Assembly: GCA_046155895.1 (NCBI GenBank)
Contig: JBJXFB010000076.1
Span: 1-20,569 of the forward strand
Reading direction: 5' to 3'
DNA: 20,569 bases
DNA from: DASYPQ01 sp046155895
Lineage (GTDB): Bacteria > Planctomycetota > UBA1135 > GCA-002686595
Shown piece by piece: positions 7,233 to 14,910 of the stretch. Numbering within the stretch: position 1 is the stretch's first letter; the number at the start of each line of letters is the position of its first letter. The notes beneath the pieces were generated by a model, which saw only the letters and a program-made list of their open reading frames with translations, was not told where the DNA came from and ran no database searches. A program made the translations under genes and the position numbers.

Positions 7233-8308
7233 GGAAGCCTCCGCAGGACGGTCGTCCCGAGCAGCCAGGCGAGGACGTGGGCGAGAAGCGCCGGGACCAG
7301 CCACGCCAGGTACAGGTCGTAGGTCTCGCTCCAGCGCTTCTCGACACGCTTCGTGCGCTCGAGCTTCTCGATCTCGGCGTAGATCTGCTCGAGCTCCTTG
7401 CGGTCGCGCGCGTGGAAGAACCGCCCGCCGGTCTTCTCGGCGATCGCCTCGAGGTCCGTCGTGTCGATCGGGCGGTTCGTGCGACGCAGGTTCCCGAACA
7501 CGTCGTACGAGAAGACGTAGCGGCCGGCGAAGACGGTGTAGACCTTGATCTTCTCCTTCGCGGCGAGATCGGCCGCGTCGAGCGGCGTGATCAGGTCGAT
7601 GTTGTTCTCGCCGTCGGTGAGGAGGACGACGATCCGCGACTTCGCCGGCACCTCGCGCAGGACGGCGACGGCCTTCGCGAGGCCGACGCCGATGCCCGTG
7701 CCGTCCTCGGCACGGTTCTCGACCGGCTTCAGGCTCGCGAGGAACCCCGTGATCGCGTCGACGTCGAGCGTGAACGGGCACAGGAGGCGCGGGTAGGCCG
7801 CGAACGTGATCAGCGCGATGTTGTCGGCCGCGCCCTCCCGGTCGCTCATCCGCCGCACGGCGAAGTCGCTCACGACCTCCTGGACGACCCGGAGGCGGTT
7901 CTTGCCCTCCTCGAGGTCCTCGTAGCGCATCGATCCGGAGCAGTCGATCACGAGCGCGATGTCGACGCCTTCGGTCTCCGTGCTCGTCTCGACGCTCCCC
8001 CGCAGCGGACGCGCGAGCGCGATCGAGACGAGGACGATCGCCACGGCCGAGAGTGCGGCGGGGATCCACGCCAGACGCTGCGGGATCGAGCGCGGCGCTC
8101 CCGGCGACGAGAGGGAAGGCACGCGTCCGCGCTCGCGCCCCCGCCGCGATCGTCCCCAGAGGAGCGCGAGGATCCCGACCGGCGCGAGCAGGAGGAACCA
8201 CGGATCGGCGAGGGAATAAGCCCCCCACAGCTTGAAGCGCTCGTCCGCGGCGCTCTTGACGGCCTGCGCGGCGGGCTCGGCCGCCTGGAGGAGGAAGAGC
8301 GGGATCAA
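7229..8308 (-). CDS. batA: BatA, VWA-domain membrane protein (TTG start)
   Basis: A 359-residue VWA membrane protein. It has membrane segments at about 36-52 and 80-100, a VWA domain with intact metal site (D122-C-S124-G-S126, T204 in EDGTGIG, D232 in LTDGEN), a LEAIAEKTGGRFFHARDRKELEQIYAEI segment typical of BatA at 286-313, and a last membrane helix at about 332-350. It is paired with BatB, and both VWA domains face the same side of the membrane. The chosen start is TTG at 8308, which forms a TTGA overlap with the upstream stop and has a GGAGAAGG-like site shortly before it. The first ATG lies inside the VWA domain, so it cannot be the start. A rare start codon here could lower BatA relative to BatB. 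Confidence 0.9.
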   Translation of the reverse strand: MIPLFLLQAAEPAAQAVKSAADERFKLWGAYSLADPWFLLLAPVGILALLWGRSRRGRERGRVPSLSSPGAPRSIPQRLAWIPAALSAVAIVLVSIALARPLRGSVETSTETEGVDIALVIDCSGSMRYEDLEEGKNRLRVVQEVVSDFAVRRMSDREGAADNIALITFAAYPRLLCPFTLDVDAITGFLASLKPVENRAEDGTGIGVGLAKAVAVLREVPAKSRIVVLLTDGENNIDLITPLDAADLAAKEKIKVYTVFAGRYVFSYDVFGNLRRTNRPIDTTDLEAIAEKTGGRFFHARDRKELEQIYAEIEKLERTKRVEKRWSETYDLYLAWLVPALLAHVLAWLLGTTVLRRLP

Positions 8309-9174
8309 GCGGCCTTCTCCCTTGTCGGTCGCGCTTCCGCGAGAGCCTCGAGCGCGTTCCTCGCGTCGGCGAGCAGCGCTTCGAGCGCGAAGCGCGTCGG
8401 CGCGTGGAGCGCGTACTTGACCCGCTCGGCGTCGCGCAGGATGCGCGCGATCGTGGTGCGCGCGCCGAGCGGCAGCCGCTCGTCCGCCTCGCGCAGCGCG
8501 GCCCAGTCGGGATCGACGAGCGCGGCGCGGTCCTCGCCGAGAAGCCGGTCGCTGGATTCGCGCAGGAGGCGCGTCAGCGCGTAGATCGTCTTGCGACCGG
8601 ACTCGGGATCCTCCTGGATCTGCCGCGAGAGCTCGGCGAGGCGCTCGAGCGGCGCCGGGAGCGCGACGGCGGGAGGCCTCTTCCGCGACCGGATGCGGAT
8701 CCAGAGGAAGAGGGCCGCGCCGAGGAGTGCGAGCGCCGCCAGCCAAAGCCAGAACCCGCGCCCCGAGACGTGCTCGGGCGCCTCGTGGAATCCGCGGATC
8801 GGGCGCGGAGCGTCCTCGCCGGCCTCCAGCGCCGAGCGCACGGCCAGCGTGGAGGATTCGACCTCGATCGATCGCGCCACGCCGTTCGATTCGACCTGGA
8901 CCGCGAACGCGGGCAGCGCCCGGTCTCCCGGTTCGAGGGAAAGGACACTCCAGGTCGCGCGAGTGATCTCCTGCCCCCCGACGACTCGGCGGGGCTCGAG
9001 CAGGACCCAGCCGTCGTCGGGGATCGGATCGGTCTCGGGCAGGCGGACCGCAGCGCCGGCGGGGTGCTCGACCTCGAGGATCCAGAGGACCGGCTCGCCG
9101 ACCTGCGCCTCGGCGGGCTCGGTGCGCAGGCGCGCGGTGATCTCCGCGAGCACGAGCATGGCCGCTCCGATCAT
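8305..9174 (-). CDS. BatD-like single-pass membrane protein of unknown function
   Basis: A 289-residue protein I cannot assign to a named family with confidence. A short hydrophobic N-terminus (MIGAAMLVLA) may serve as signal. Residues 12-115 look like one beta-sandwich module similar in style to a BatD repeat (ITARLRTEPAEAQVGEPVLW). A membrane helix at about 140-161 is followed by a basic IRIRSRKRP stop-transfer sequence, which predicts the remaining 120 residues, mostly helical (...ILRDAERVKYALHAPTRFALEALLADARNALEAL), to be cytoplasmic. The plan is that of a reduced BatD. It lies between the DUF58 gene (ATGA overlap, 9174-9171) and batA (TTGA overlap), so it is probably a structural part of the same machine. 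DUF4381-type proteins occupy this slot in some operons and are an alternative label. Confidence 0.85.
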   Translation of the reverse strand: MIGAAMLVLAEITARLRTEPAEAQVGEPVLWILEVEHPAGAAVRLPETDPIPDDGWVLLEPRRVVGGQEITRATWSVLSLEPGDRALPAFAVQVESNGVARSIEVESSTLAVRSALEAGEDAPRPIRGFHEAPEHVSGRGFWLWLAALALLGAALFLWIRIRSRKRPPAVALPAPLERLAELSRQIQEDPESGRKTIYALTRLLRESSDRLLGEDRAALVDPDWAALREADERLPLGARTTIARILRDAERVKYALHAPTRFALEALLADARNALEALAEARPTREKAA

Positions 9175-10109
9175 CGCGCGACTCCGTGCTGCAAGCCGCG
9201 GCGGCGGAAGAACGCGAGGATCGGCTCGCCCAGGTCACGCGTCGTGTCGAGCTCGATCTTCTCGACGCGCGCGCGGTTGAGCCCGGCGTGGAGCTCGGCT
9301 CGCCGCCGCGCGGCGCCCTCGCGCCAGAGGTCCCGCACGCGTTTCGATCGCGTGTCGAGCTCGAGCTCGCCGCGCGTCTCGATCTCCTGGAGCCCGATGA
9401 CCCCCGCGGCGGGCAGCTCGACCTCGAAGGGATCGACGACGTGGACCGCGATGACGTCGTGGCGGCGATTCAGCTTCGCCAGCAGATCGATCCACGGCCG
9501 CGGCCCCGAGTCCCGCGGGGACGGATCCAGGAAGTCGCTGACGAGGAAAACGATCGAGCGCCGGCGCAGGGCGCGCAGCTGGTGCTCCAGGACGGCCCCG
9601 AAATCACTCCCCCCTTCCGTCGGCGCCGCCGCGATGATCTCGCGCACGACGCGCAGCACGTGCTGCCCGCCCTTGCGCGGCGTCACGTGCAGGCCGGGCT
9701 CGTCGCCGAAGAGCACGAGACCCACGCGGTCCTGGTGGCGCATCGCGACGAACGAGATCAGGGCGCAGAACTGCGCGGCGGTCTCGCGCTTCGTCCAGTG
9801 CCCGCTCCCGAAGTCCATCGAGCGGCTGGTGTCGACGATCAGATTGATCGTGAGCTCGCGCTCCTCGGCGTAGGTCTTCACGAACGCGTCGCCCGTGCGC
9901 GCCGTGACGTTCCAGTCGATGCGGCGGACCTCGTCGCCGGGCTGGTAGGCGCGCACCTCGCTGAACTCGAGGCCCGAGCCGCGGAAGGTGCTGCGGTAGC
10001 CTCCCGACAGGGCCGTGTTCACGAGCCGGTGCGTGCGGATCTTGATCTGGCGCACGCGCGCCATCAGTTCGGGGGCGAGCAGCGCCGAGCGTTCCGCGGC
10101 GGGATCCAT
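9171..10109 (-). CDS. DUF58 domain-containing protein (MoxR-associated)
   Basis: A 312-residue DUF58 protein. The family signature EFSEVRAYQPGDEVRRIDWN spans residues 48-67, and a VWA-like fold follows with IVDTSRSM (D93, S95, S97) and a SDF motif at 191-193. It has no membrane segment and no signal peptide, so it is cytoplasmic. DUF58 proteins nearly always sit next to MoxR ATPases and are thought to act as adaptors or substrates. The ATG is 3 nt after the moxR stop with no clear Shine-Dalgarno site, which suggests coupled translation. The stop overlaps the next start as ATGA. Confidence 0.95.
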   Translation of the reverse strand: MDPAAERSALLAPELMARVRQIKIRTHRLVNTALSGGYRSTFRGSGLEFSEVRAYQPGDEVRRIDWNVTARTGDAFVKTYAEERELTINLIVDTSRSMDFGSGHWTKRETAAQFCALISFVAMRHQDRVGLVLFGDEPGLHVTPRKGGQHVLRVVREIIAAAPTEGGSDFGAVLEHQLRALRRRSIVFLVSDFLDPSPRDSGPRPWIDLLAKLNRRHDVIAVHVVDPFEVELPAAGVIGLQEIETRGELELDTRSKRVRDLWREGAARRRAELHAGLNRARVEKIELDTTRDLGEPILAFFRRRGLQHGVAR

Positions 10110-10112
10110 CGC

Positions 10113-11111
10113 TCAGGGAACCGGAACGGTCTCGAGAACGCGCGCGACGAGCGCGTCGGCGGAGAGGCCTTCGGCCTCGGCCTCGTAGGTCGGCACGACG
10201 CGGTGCCGGAGGACCTCCATCGCCATGGCCTTGATGTCGCCCGGCGTGACGTAGCCGCGCCCGGCCAGGAAGGCGTGCGCGCGCGAGGTGAGGGCCAGCC
10301 AGATCGTCGCTCGCGGGCTCGCGCCGTACTGGATGCGGCCGTGGAGCTCCTTGAGCCCGTGCATCTTGGGGTCGCGCGTCGCCTGCACGAGCGCGACGAT
10401 GTACTCCGCCAGGCGCTTGTCGAGGACGACGCGGTCGATGACGTCGCGCGACGCGAGGACCTGCTCGAGCGAGACCACGGGACGCACGTCGGTCTTCGGA
10501 TGCGTGCTCGCCATGCGGTCGAGGATCGCGAGCTCCTCGTCGCGCTTGGGATAGCGCACGACGACCTTGAGCGCGAAGCGGTCGAGCTGCGCCTCGGGGA
10601 GCGGATAGGTCCCCTCCTGCTCGATCGGATTCTGCGTGGCGAGGACGATGAAGGGCTTGGGGAGCGGATGGCTCGTCCCGCCGATCGAGACCTGCCGCTC
10701 CTGCATCGCCTCGAGCAGGGCCGACTGCACCTTGGCGGGCGCGCGGTTCACCTCGTCGGCCAGCACGAAGTTCGCGAAGATCGGGCCCTTGCGCACGGCG
10801 AAAGTCGCCTCGCGCGCGTTGTAGATCTCGGTGCCGACGAGGTCGCTCGGAAGGAGGTCGGGCGTGAACTGGAGCCGCGCGAAGCTCCCGCGGACTCCCT
10901 TGGCGAGGCTCGAGACGGCGAGGGTCTTCGCGAGGCCGGGCACGCCCTCGAGCAGGATGTGGCCGCCGGTCAGCACCCCGATGAGGAGCCCCTCGACGAG
11001 CTCCCCTTGGCCGACGATGACGTCCGCGAGCGCGGTGCGGAGGTCGACCACCCAGGCCGCGGCGCGCTCGACTTCCTCGCTCTCGGGCACGGTCTTCGTC
11101 GTGGTCGTCAT
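10113..11111 (-). CDS. moxR: MoxR family AAA+ ATPase
   Basis: A 332-residue MoxR-type AAA+ ATPase, first gene of the Bat operon. Walker A is GVPGLAKT (56-63), Walker B FVLADE (115-120) followed by NRAP, sensor 1 ATQNP (158-162), EAQLDRF at 173-179 and the sensor 2 region GASPRA at 263-268; all are intact and length is typical. MoxR ATPases act as chaperones that assemble or activate VWA-domain partners, here most likely BatA, BatB and the DUF58 protein. The ATG at 11111 is preceded by an AGGA about 14 nt upstream. The gene follows the terminator of the M36 peptidase gene on the same strand, so its promoter must lie at about 11112-11220. Confidence 0.96.
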   Translation of the reverse strand: MTTTTKTVPESEEVERAAAWVVDLRTALADVIVGQGELVEGLLIGVLTGGHILLEGVPGLAKTLAVSSLAKGVRGSFARLQFTPDLLPSDLVGTEIYNAREATFAVRKGPIFANFVLADEVNRAPAKVQSALLEAMQERQVSIGGTSHPLPKPFIVLATQNPIEQEGTYPLPEAQLDRFALKVVVRYPKRDEELAILDRMASTHPKTDVRPVVSLEQVLASRDVIDRVVLDKRLAEYIVALVQATRDPKMHGLKELHGRIQYGASPRATIWLALTSRAHAFLAGRGYVTPGDIKAMAMEVLRHRVVPTYEAEAEGLSADALVARVLETVPVP

Positions 11112-11189
11112 CGGGGATCGGGATTCCTGGGGGAGACGGGAACGGGGGGGCCGTGCTACGGAGCCGGGGCCGCCGCTGTTGGGCGACTC

Positions 11190-11217
11190 ATCCTAGCGGC
11201 GGCGCCCCCTCGGCAAA
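11190..11217 (-). promoter_or_regulatory. weak candidate promoter of the MoxR/Bat operon
   Basis: Reading the minus strand, a TAGGAT hexamer (11195-11190) resembles a -10 box (4 of 6). TTTGCC or TTGCCG 15-16 nt upstream (11217-11211) is a poor -35 box. It would give a leader of about 70 nt. The match is weak, and the upstream box overlaps the T-tract of the preceding terminator, so this is a candidate only. Confidence 0.25.
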
Positions 11218-11244
11218 CGAAACGGCGCCGCAACCGCGGCGCCG
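11215..11244 (-). terminator. intrinsic terminator of the M36 peptidase gene
   Basis: A 9-bp perfect stem (11223-11231 with 11236-11244) with a 4-nt loop (GGTT on the minus strand) is followed on the minus strand by TTTCGTTT (11222-11215). This is the classical form of a Rho-independent terminator, 38 nt past the peptidase stop codon. Confidence 0.75.
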
Positions 11245-11259
11245 CTTCGAAAGACTCCT

Positions 11260-11277
11260 GTCCGGCCGGGGCCGGAC
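11260..11277. repeat. inverted repeat just after the M36 peptidase stop
   Basis: GTCCGGCC (11260-11267) and GGCCGGAC (11270-11277) form a perfect stem of up to 8 bp with a very tight loop, 5 nt after the peptidase stop codon. It lies 15 bp before the intrinsic terminator and may add to termination or protect the mRNA 3' end. Confidence 0.5.
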
Positions 11278-11281
11278 TCTC

Positions 11282-14200
11282 CTACCAGACGATCGCGACG
11301 GAGTTCGAGCTGTTGAAGCCCAGGCCCGTGCAGAAGTTCGGGTTCGGGTCCCGGTAGTACGCCAGGTAGAACTTCGTCTGGCCCGGGAGGATCGGGTGGT
11401 TCAGCGCGGCCGAACGCGCCGTGATCGACAGATCGGCTCCCTGCGGCGCGGACACCGTGCCTCCGACCGCGTTGCGGTTGTAGAGGCGCTTCAGCACCCC
11501 GCCGACGCAGCGCAGACCGTTCCCGTAGTTCACGGCGGCGATCGATTGGCTGCCTTGCAGGAAGATCGTGAGGGCGGAGGGAAGCTCGTTCGAGGACGTG
11601 AGGACGACCGTGTCGGGGTTCGTCGTGCCCATCGCGAGCAGGTGGGCGCCACCGGTCGCGAGCCCGTTGTCGCACCCATTGCCGACCTGCCCCTGGTTGA
11701 AGCACGGGCAGAACGCCCCCGAGCCGTCGCCGAAGCAGTACTTCGTGCCGATCTCGCCGTCGTCGCAGTCGAGCCTCGAGACGAGCAGGCCGTCGACTCC
11801 AGCTTCCACGATGCTCTGCGTCCCGCCGTCATTGGCGGTGAAGCGGATCTTCATCGATGCGGTCAGAGTGAGTCCCAGGCCCGTGATCGTCGATGAGGGG
11901 ATGGTGTTCGTCCGCCAGCTGCCTCCGCCGTCCGTCGTGTGCGTGGCGACCGTTGTCCAAGCCCCCCCTCCACCGGCCGAATTCATCTCGACCAGCAGGC
12001 GGTCGGCGCCGTCCTCGTTGGTGAGCCGGAGATAGTAGAAATAGCTGAGGTCTGCGCCGCCGGTCATGTCGAAGTTGGGCGACGTCAGCGTCACGGATCC
12101 GTTGTCGACGTCCGAGTTCGAGTCGGAGTTCTCGGTGACGTAGCACGAGCCGCTGCCGTCGCCGTCGGAGTTCGGATCGTACAACGAGCCCGAACCGACC
12201 ACGGGCACGCCCCGCTCCCAGGCCCCCGTCGTGGCGCCCGCAACGGAGGTCGTCCAGCCCTGGTCCGTCTCGAAATCGTCGTCCAATACGACCGTGGTGC
12301 CGGTGAAGACGTCCGCGGAGAAGAAGCTCGCCGGCGCGCCCTGCGGGTTGACGGCCGAGCCCTGGTTCGTGGCCGTGCTGACGTAGTAGCGGAACTCATC
12401 GAAGCAGTCACCGGCCGGCAACGTCGCGTTGTAGTGGTTCGGCGAGGTTTGGCTCATCGCGATCGAGCTGAAGCCGCCGCCGTTGATCGAGACGTGCAGG
12501 GTCCCCGTGCCCGCGGTCGGCTGGAGACTGCCGATGCCCGCGACCTCCACCTGGAAGGTGGTCGGTTGGCTCGGCGCCAGCTGGGTCGGACGGCCGTTCG
12601 GGTAGGTGAAGAGGATGGGCGCGTCGAAGGCCTCCACGACGCCGTCGCTCGTGCTGCCCGAAGGAGAGCTGGCGGAGTAGCCGCAGCCGCGCCGCGCGAA
12701 CGCGGTCCACAGGTCGTCCAGGTTCGCGCCGCCGTTCATCACCAGGTCCGACTGCAGGATGCTGTCGCGAGCCTGGAGGAAGTTCGGCGTGCCCGGATCG
12801 AGCTTCATGCCGTCCGTCACGAGCTGCATGATCAGGTCGTTGCCGGCGAAGCCGTGGGTGACCCACAGGTTCTCGCGGGCCTCGAGCAGCATGTTGCACC
12901 ACACCTCGCCGACGTTGTGCACCTCGTTCGCGGTGTTGCCGAAGATCGTGTTGCGAGGCACCGCGGGCGGATAGGACTGCTGCGCCGGATCGATGTCCGC
13001 GAAGGTCTGCGGGTTCTTGTTCAGGTCCGTGCTGTAGGGGAAGCGGCGGATCCCGAAGTAGTAGTTGTCCACGTAGCCGGCGGCGAGCTGGTGCGTCGTG
13101 TAGCCGCCCGTCGTGTAGGTGCCGTTCGGGTCGTCGCTCGGATCCGCGTTCAGGCACACGCCGAAGAAGTCGCCCCAGCCCTCACCCATCCCGCCAGCCT
13201 GCACGCCGGAGACCTGGAGGTCGTGCAGGCGGTTCGACAGGCCGTGGCTGTACTCGTGGTAGACGATGTCGGAGTCGAGGGAGCTGTCGCGGTCGGGGGT
13301 CGTACCGGTGAAGATGAACTGCTGCATCCGGCCGCTCGAGCCGTCGCTCGGCGTGCCGAAGTTGGCGTTGTTGACGCCGAGCCCGTCCTGGCAATCCGCC
13401 TGGACCCGGTCGTTCCCGGCGCCGCCGAGGCCGAAGTTGTCCGTTTGGAAATTGCCGGCGGCCTCGTCGAAGCCGAATCCGTACAGCCGGTCGTGGTAGA
13501 CGTTGCAGAAGTAGAAGAGGTTCGTCACCGCGGCGTCGCGCCAGCTCGTAGGCGCCTGCGCGTTGTCCTGCGGGAAGTCGAACACCCGGCCCGCGCCGCC
13601 GTTCGGGCGCGGGAGGTCGGGCGAATTGTCGGCATCCAGGTCGAGGTGCGCGTCGACGTTGTTGCCCTGGGTGTCCGTGCCGCCGTCGTTGATCCAGCTG
13701 TTGGGCGAGTTCGGCACCGAAGCCGGCGTGACGAGCACGAGGGAGCGCGCGACGGTCGGGTACTGGAACCCGTTCGGCGTCGCGGTTCCGGGCGATCCCG
13801 GCGCCGGGCTGTCCTTCGTGTACACGCGCAGCGAGAGGTTCTGGGTGCCGCCGAGGAGGAAGTTCAGCTGGTTGCGGCGGTGCAGGATCCCGCCGGTGCT
13901 CGCGTCGACCAGGATCTCGTAGGTGTTCCCCACGCCGATCTCGGGCAAGGTCACGCGCCACGCGGGCCGAATGTCCACGCGCGTCATCGGGAAGTAGAGG
14001 AACTCCGTCGTGACCGGCACGTCGCCGCGGAAATCGGGCGTCGAAGTCCATGTCTGCGCCCGCGAGCTCCCGCTCGGGGAGTTGAGGGGCGAGGGCTCGA
14101 CCTTGATCTCCGCTCCGATCGACTGCGCCGCCAAGTGGATCGCGTCGAGCGGCGAGAGGCGGATGCCCGCCGGCTGGAAGTCGCCCGCGGGACGGGGGAG

Positions 14201-14785
14201 CATCGTGCTCGAGACGTTGATCAGCTCGCCGTGGCGCGTCACGTTCGCCCGCAGCTCGGCGCAGAACAGGTCGACACCGCCGATCTGCTGCTGGAAGGTC
14301 AGGTGGCGCACGCCGCTGTGCCGCGTCGAGTAGTCGCGCCGGCGCCGGGAGATATCCAGTTCCTCGGCACCGATCTCGAAGAGCCCGGCGTGCTCGGCCA
14401 CGAACTCGCGGGTGACCGCCACGGCGTCGAAGTCGTCGTCCGGAACGGGAGCGGTGAGGAAGGCGCCGGTCGAGGCCACCCAGTGCGGCGTGCCGAAGAG
14501 CGCGTGGTCGTCGATCCGCAGCAGCGGGATCCGCGACAGGAGGCGGGCGGCGTCGGCCTCGCGCGCGGCGAGCCCGCTCTCGGAGCGGAGGTCGGCGTTC
14601 GTCTCGTTGACCCAATCCTCCGGCGTCCCGCGGCTCGTCAACCGCGCGTCGAAGTCGGCGAGCGGGCGCTTGACGTGCTCCGGCCACGTCACGACGGGGC
14701 TGTGCGGATCGACCTGGGCAAGAGCTGGGGCGCAGAGGAACGGGATCGCTGCGATCCAGCGTCCACGGATCGGAATCGTGGGCAT
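11282..14785 (-). CDS. secreted M36 (fungalysin-type) zinc metallopeptidase, multidomain
   Basis: A 1167-residue secreted protease. A signal peptide covers residues 1-24 (ending APALAQ). An FTP/PepSY-like inhibitory propeptide lies at about 120-305, and the M36 catalytic domain at about 310-720 carries H510-E-Y-S-H514 and the third zinc ligand E535 in GMGEGWGDFFG. E511 is the expected catalytic base. Downstream come a beta domain (about 725-830), a MAM/jelly-roll-like domain (about 836-1004, starting DDDFETDQGW) and a Cys-rich C-terminal domain (1007-1167). It is probably an extracellular protein-degrading enzyme, activated by removal of the propeptide. The ATG at 14785 has a weak GAGAAG site. 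The gene stands alone, with a terminator after it and 125 nt before it. It is longer than most bacterial M36 enzymes because of the added C-terminal domains. Confidence 0.93.
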   Translation of the reverse strand: MPTIPIRGRWIAAIPFLCAPALAQVDPHSPVVTWPEHVKRPLADFDARLTSRGTPEDWVNETNADLRSESGLAAREADAARLLSRIPLLRIDDHALFGTPHWVASTGAFLTAPVPDDDFDAVAVTREFVAEHAGLFEIGAEELDISRRRRDYSTRHSGVRHLTFQQQIGGVDLFCAELRANVTRHGELINVSSTMLPRPAGDFQPAGIRLSPLDAIHLAAQSIGAEIKVEPSPLNSPSGSSRAQTWTSTPDFRGDVPVTTEFLYFPMTRVDIRPAWRVTLPEIGVGNTYEILVDASTGGILHRRNQLNFLLGGTQNLSLRVYTKDSPAPGSPGTATPNGFQYPTVARSLVLVTPASVPNSPNSWINDGGTDTQGNNVDAHLDLDADNSPDLPRPNGGAGRVFDFPQDNAQAPTSWRDAAVTNLFYFCNVYHDRLYGFGFDEAAGNFQTDNFGLGGAGNDRVQADCQDGLGVNNANFGTPSDGSSGRMQQFIFTGTTPDRDSSLDSDIVYHEYSHGLSNRLHDLQVSGVQAGGMGEGWGDFFGVCLNADPSDDPNGTYTTGGYTTHQLAAGYVDNYYFGIRRFPYSTDLNKNPQTFADIDPAQQSYPPAVPRNTIFGNTANEVHNVGEVWCNMLLEARENLWVTHGFAGNDLIMQLVTDGMKLDPGTPNFLQARDSILQSDLVMNGGANLDDLWTAFARRGCGYSASSPSGSTSDGVVEAFDAPILFTYPNGRPTQLAPSQPTTFQVEVAGIGSLQPTAGTGTLHVSINGGGFSSIAMSQTSPNHYNATLPAGDCFDEFRYYVSTATNQGSAVNPQGAPASFFSADVFTGTTVVLDDDFETDQGWTTSVAGATTGAWERGVPVVGSGSLYDPNSDGDGSGSCYVTENSDSNSDVDNGSVTLTSPNFDMTGGADLSYFYYLRLTNEDGADRLLVEMNSAGGGGAWTTVATHTTDGGGSWRTNTIPSSTITGLGLTLTASMKIRFTANDGGTQSIVEAGVDGLLVSRLDCDDGEIGTKYCFGDGSGAFCPCFNQGQVGNGCDNGLATGGAHLLAMGTTNPDTVVLTSSNELPSALTIFLQGSQSIAAVNYGNGLRCVGGVLKRLYNRNAVGGTVSAPQGADLSITARSAALNHPILPGQTKFYLAYYRDPNPNFCTGLGFNSSNSVAIVW
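11285..11767 (-). other. region encoding Cys-rich C-terminal domain (GDGS...CPC type)
   Basis: Residues 1007-1167 of the M36 peptidase. The domain opens with YCFGDGSGAFCPC, contains further cysteines at 1038, 1093 and 1152, and ends with FYLAYYRDPNP then FNSSNSVAIVW. From memory, similar tails end many secreted proteins of some deep planctomycete lineages. It could be a sorting, anchoring or surface-retention domain. No function is established to my knowledge. Confidence 0.6.
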
Positions 14786-14855
14786 ATTCTTCTCGGGGGT
14801 AGGAGGTCTGCGGAAGGACCCCTTGGGGCGAGGAATCCGACTTCAGGCTAACCGC

Positions 14856-14892
14856 GAAAACCTGATCCGCACACCGGCCTGTGCCGGTTTTC
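14856..14892 (-). terminator. candidate terminator of the lytic transglycosylase gene
   Basis: GAAAACC (minus strand 14892-14886) pairs with GGTTTTC (14862-14856), enclosing an inner GCACA/TGTGC stem (14884-14880 with 14873-14869). On the minus strand the structure starts 18 nt past the transglycosylase stop and its 3' arm carries four T. The helix is imperfect and symmetric, so strength and direction are uncertain. The rest of the gap (14786-14855) should contain the M36 gene promoter, but I see no convincing boxes. Confidence 0.4.
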
Positions 14893-14910
14893 CAGACCCC
14901 GCAACGGAAC

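Noticed and set aside
9186..11357. 723-codon + strand open frame antisense to DUF58 and MoxR
   Set aside because: It spans two well-defined genes on the other strand and has a biased composition with no domain.
11939..14851. 970-codon + strand open frame antisense to the M36 peptidase gene
   Set aside because: It is composed mainly of R, V, A, E and D with no motif, whereas the minus strand carries HEYSH and a full secreted protease. It is a shadow frame.
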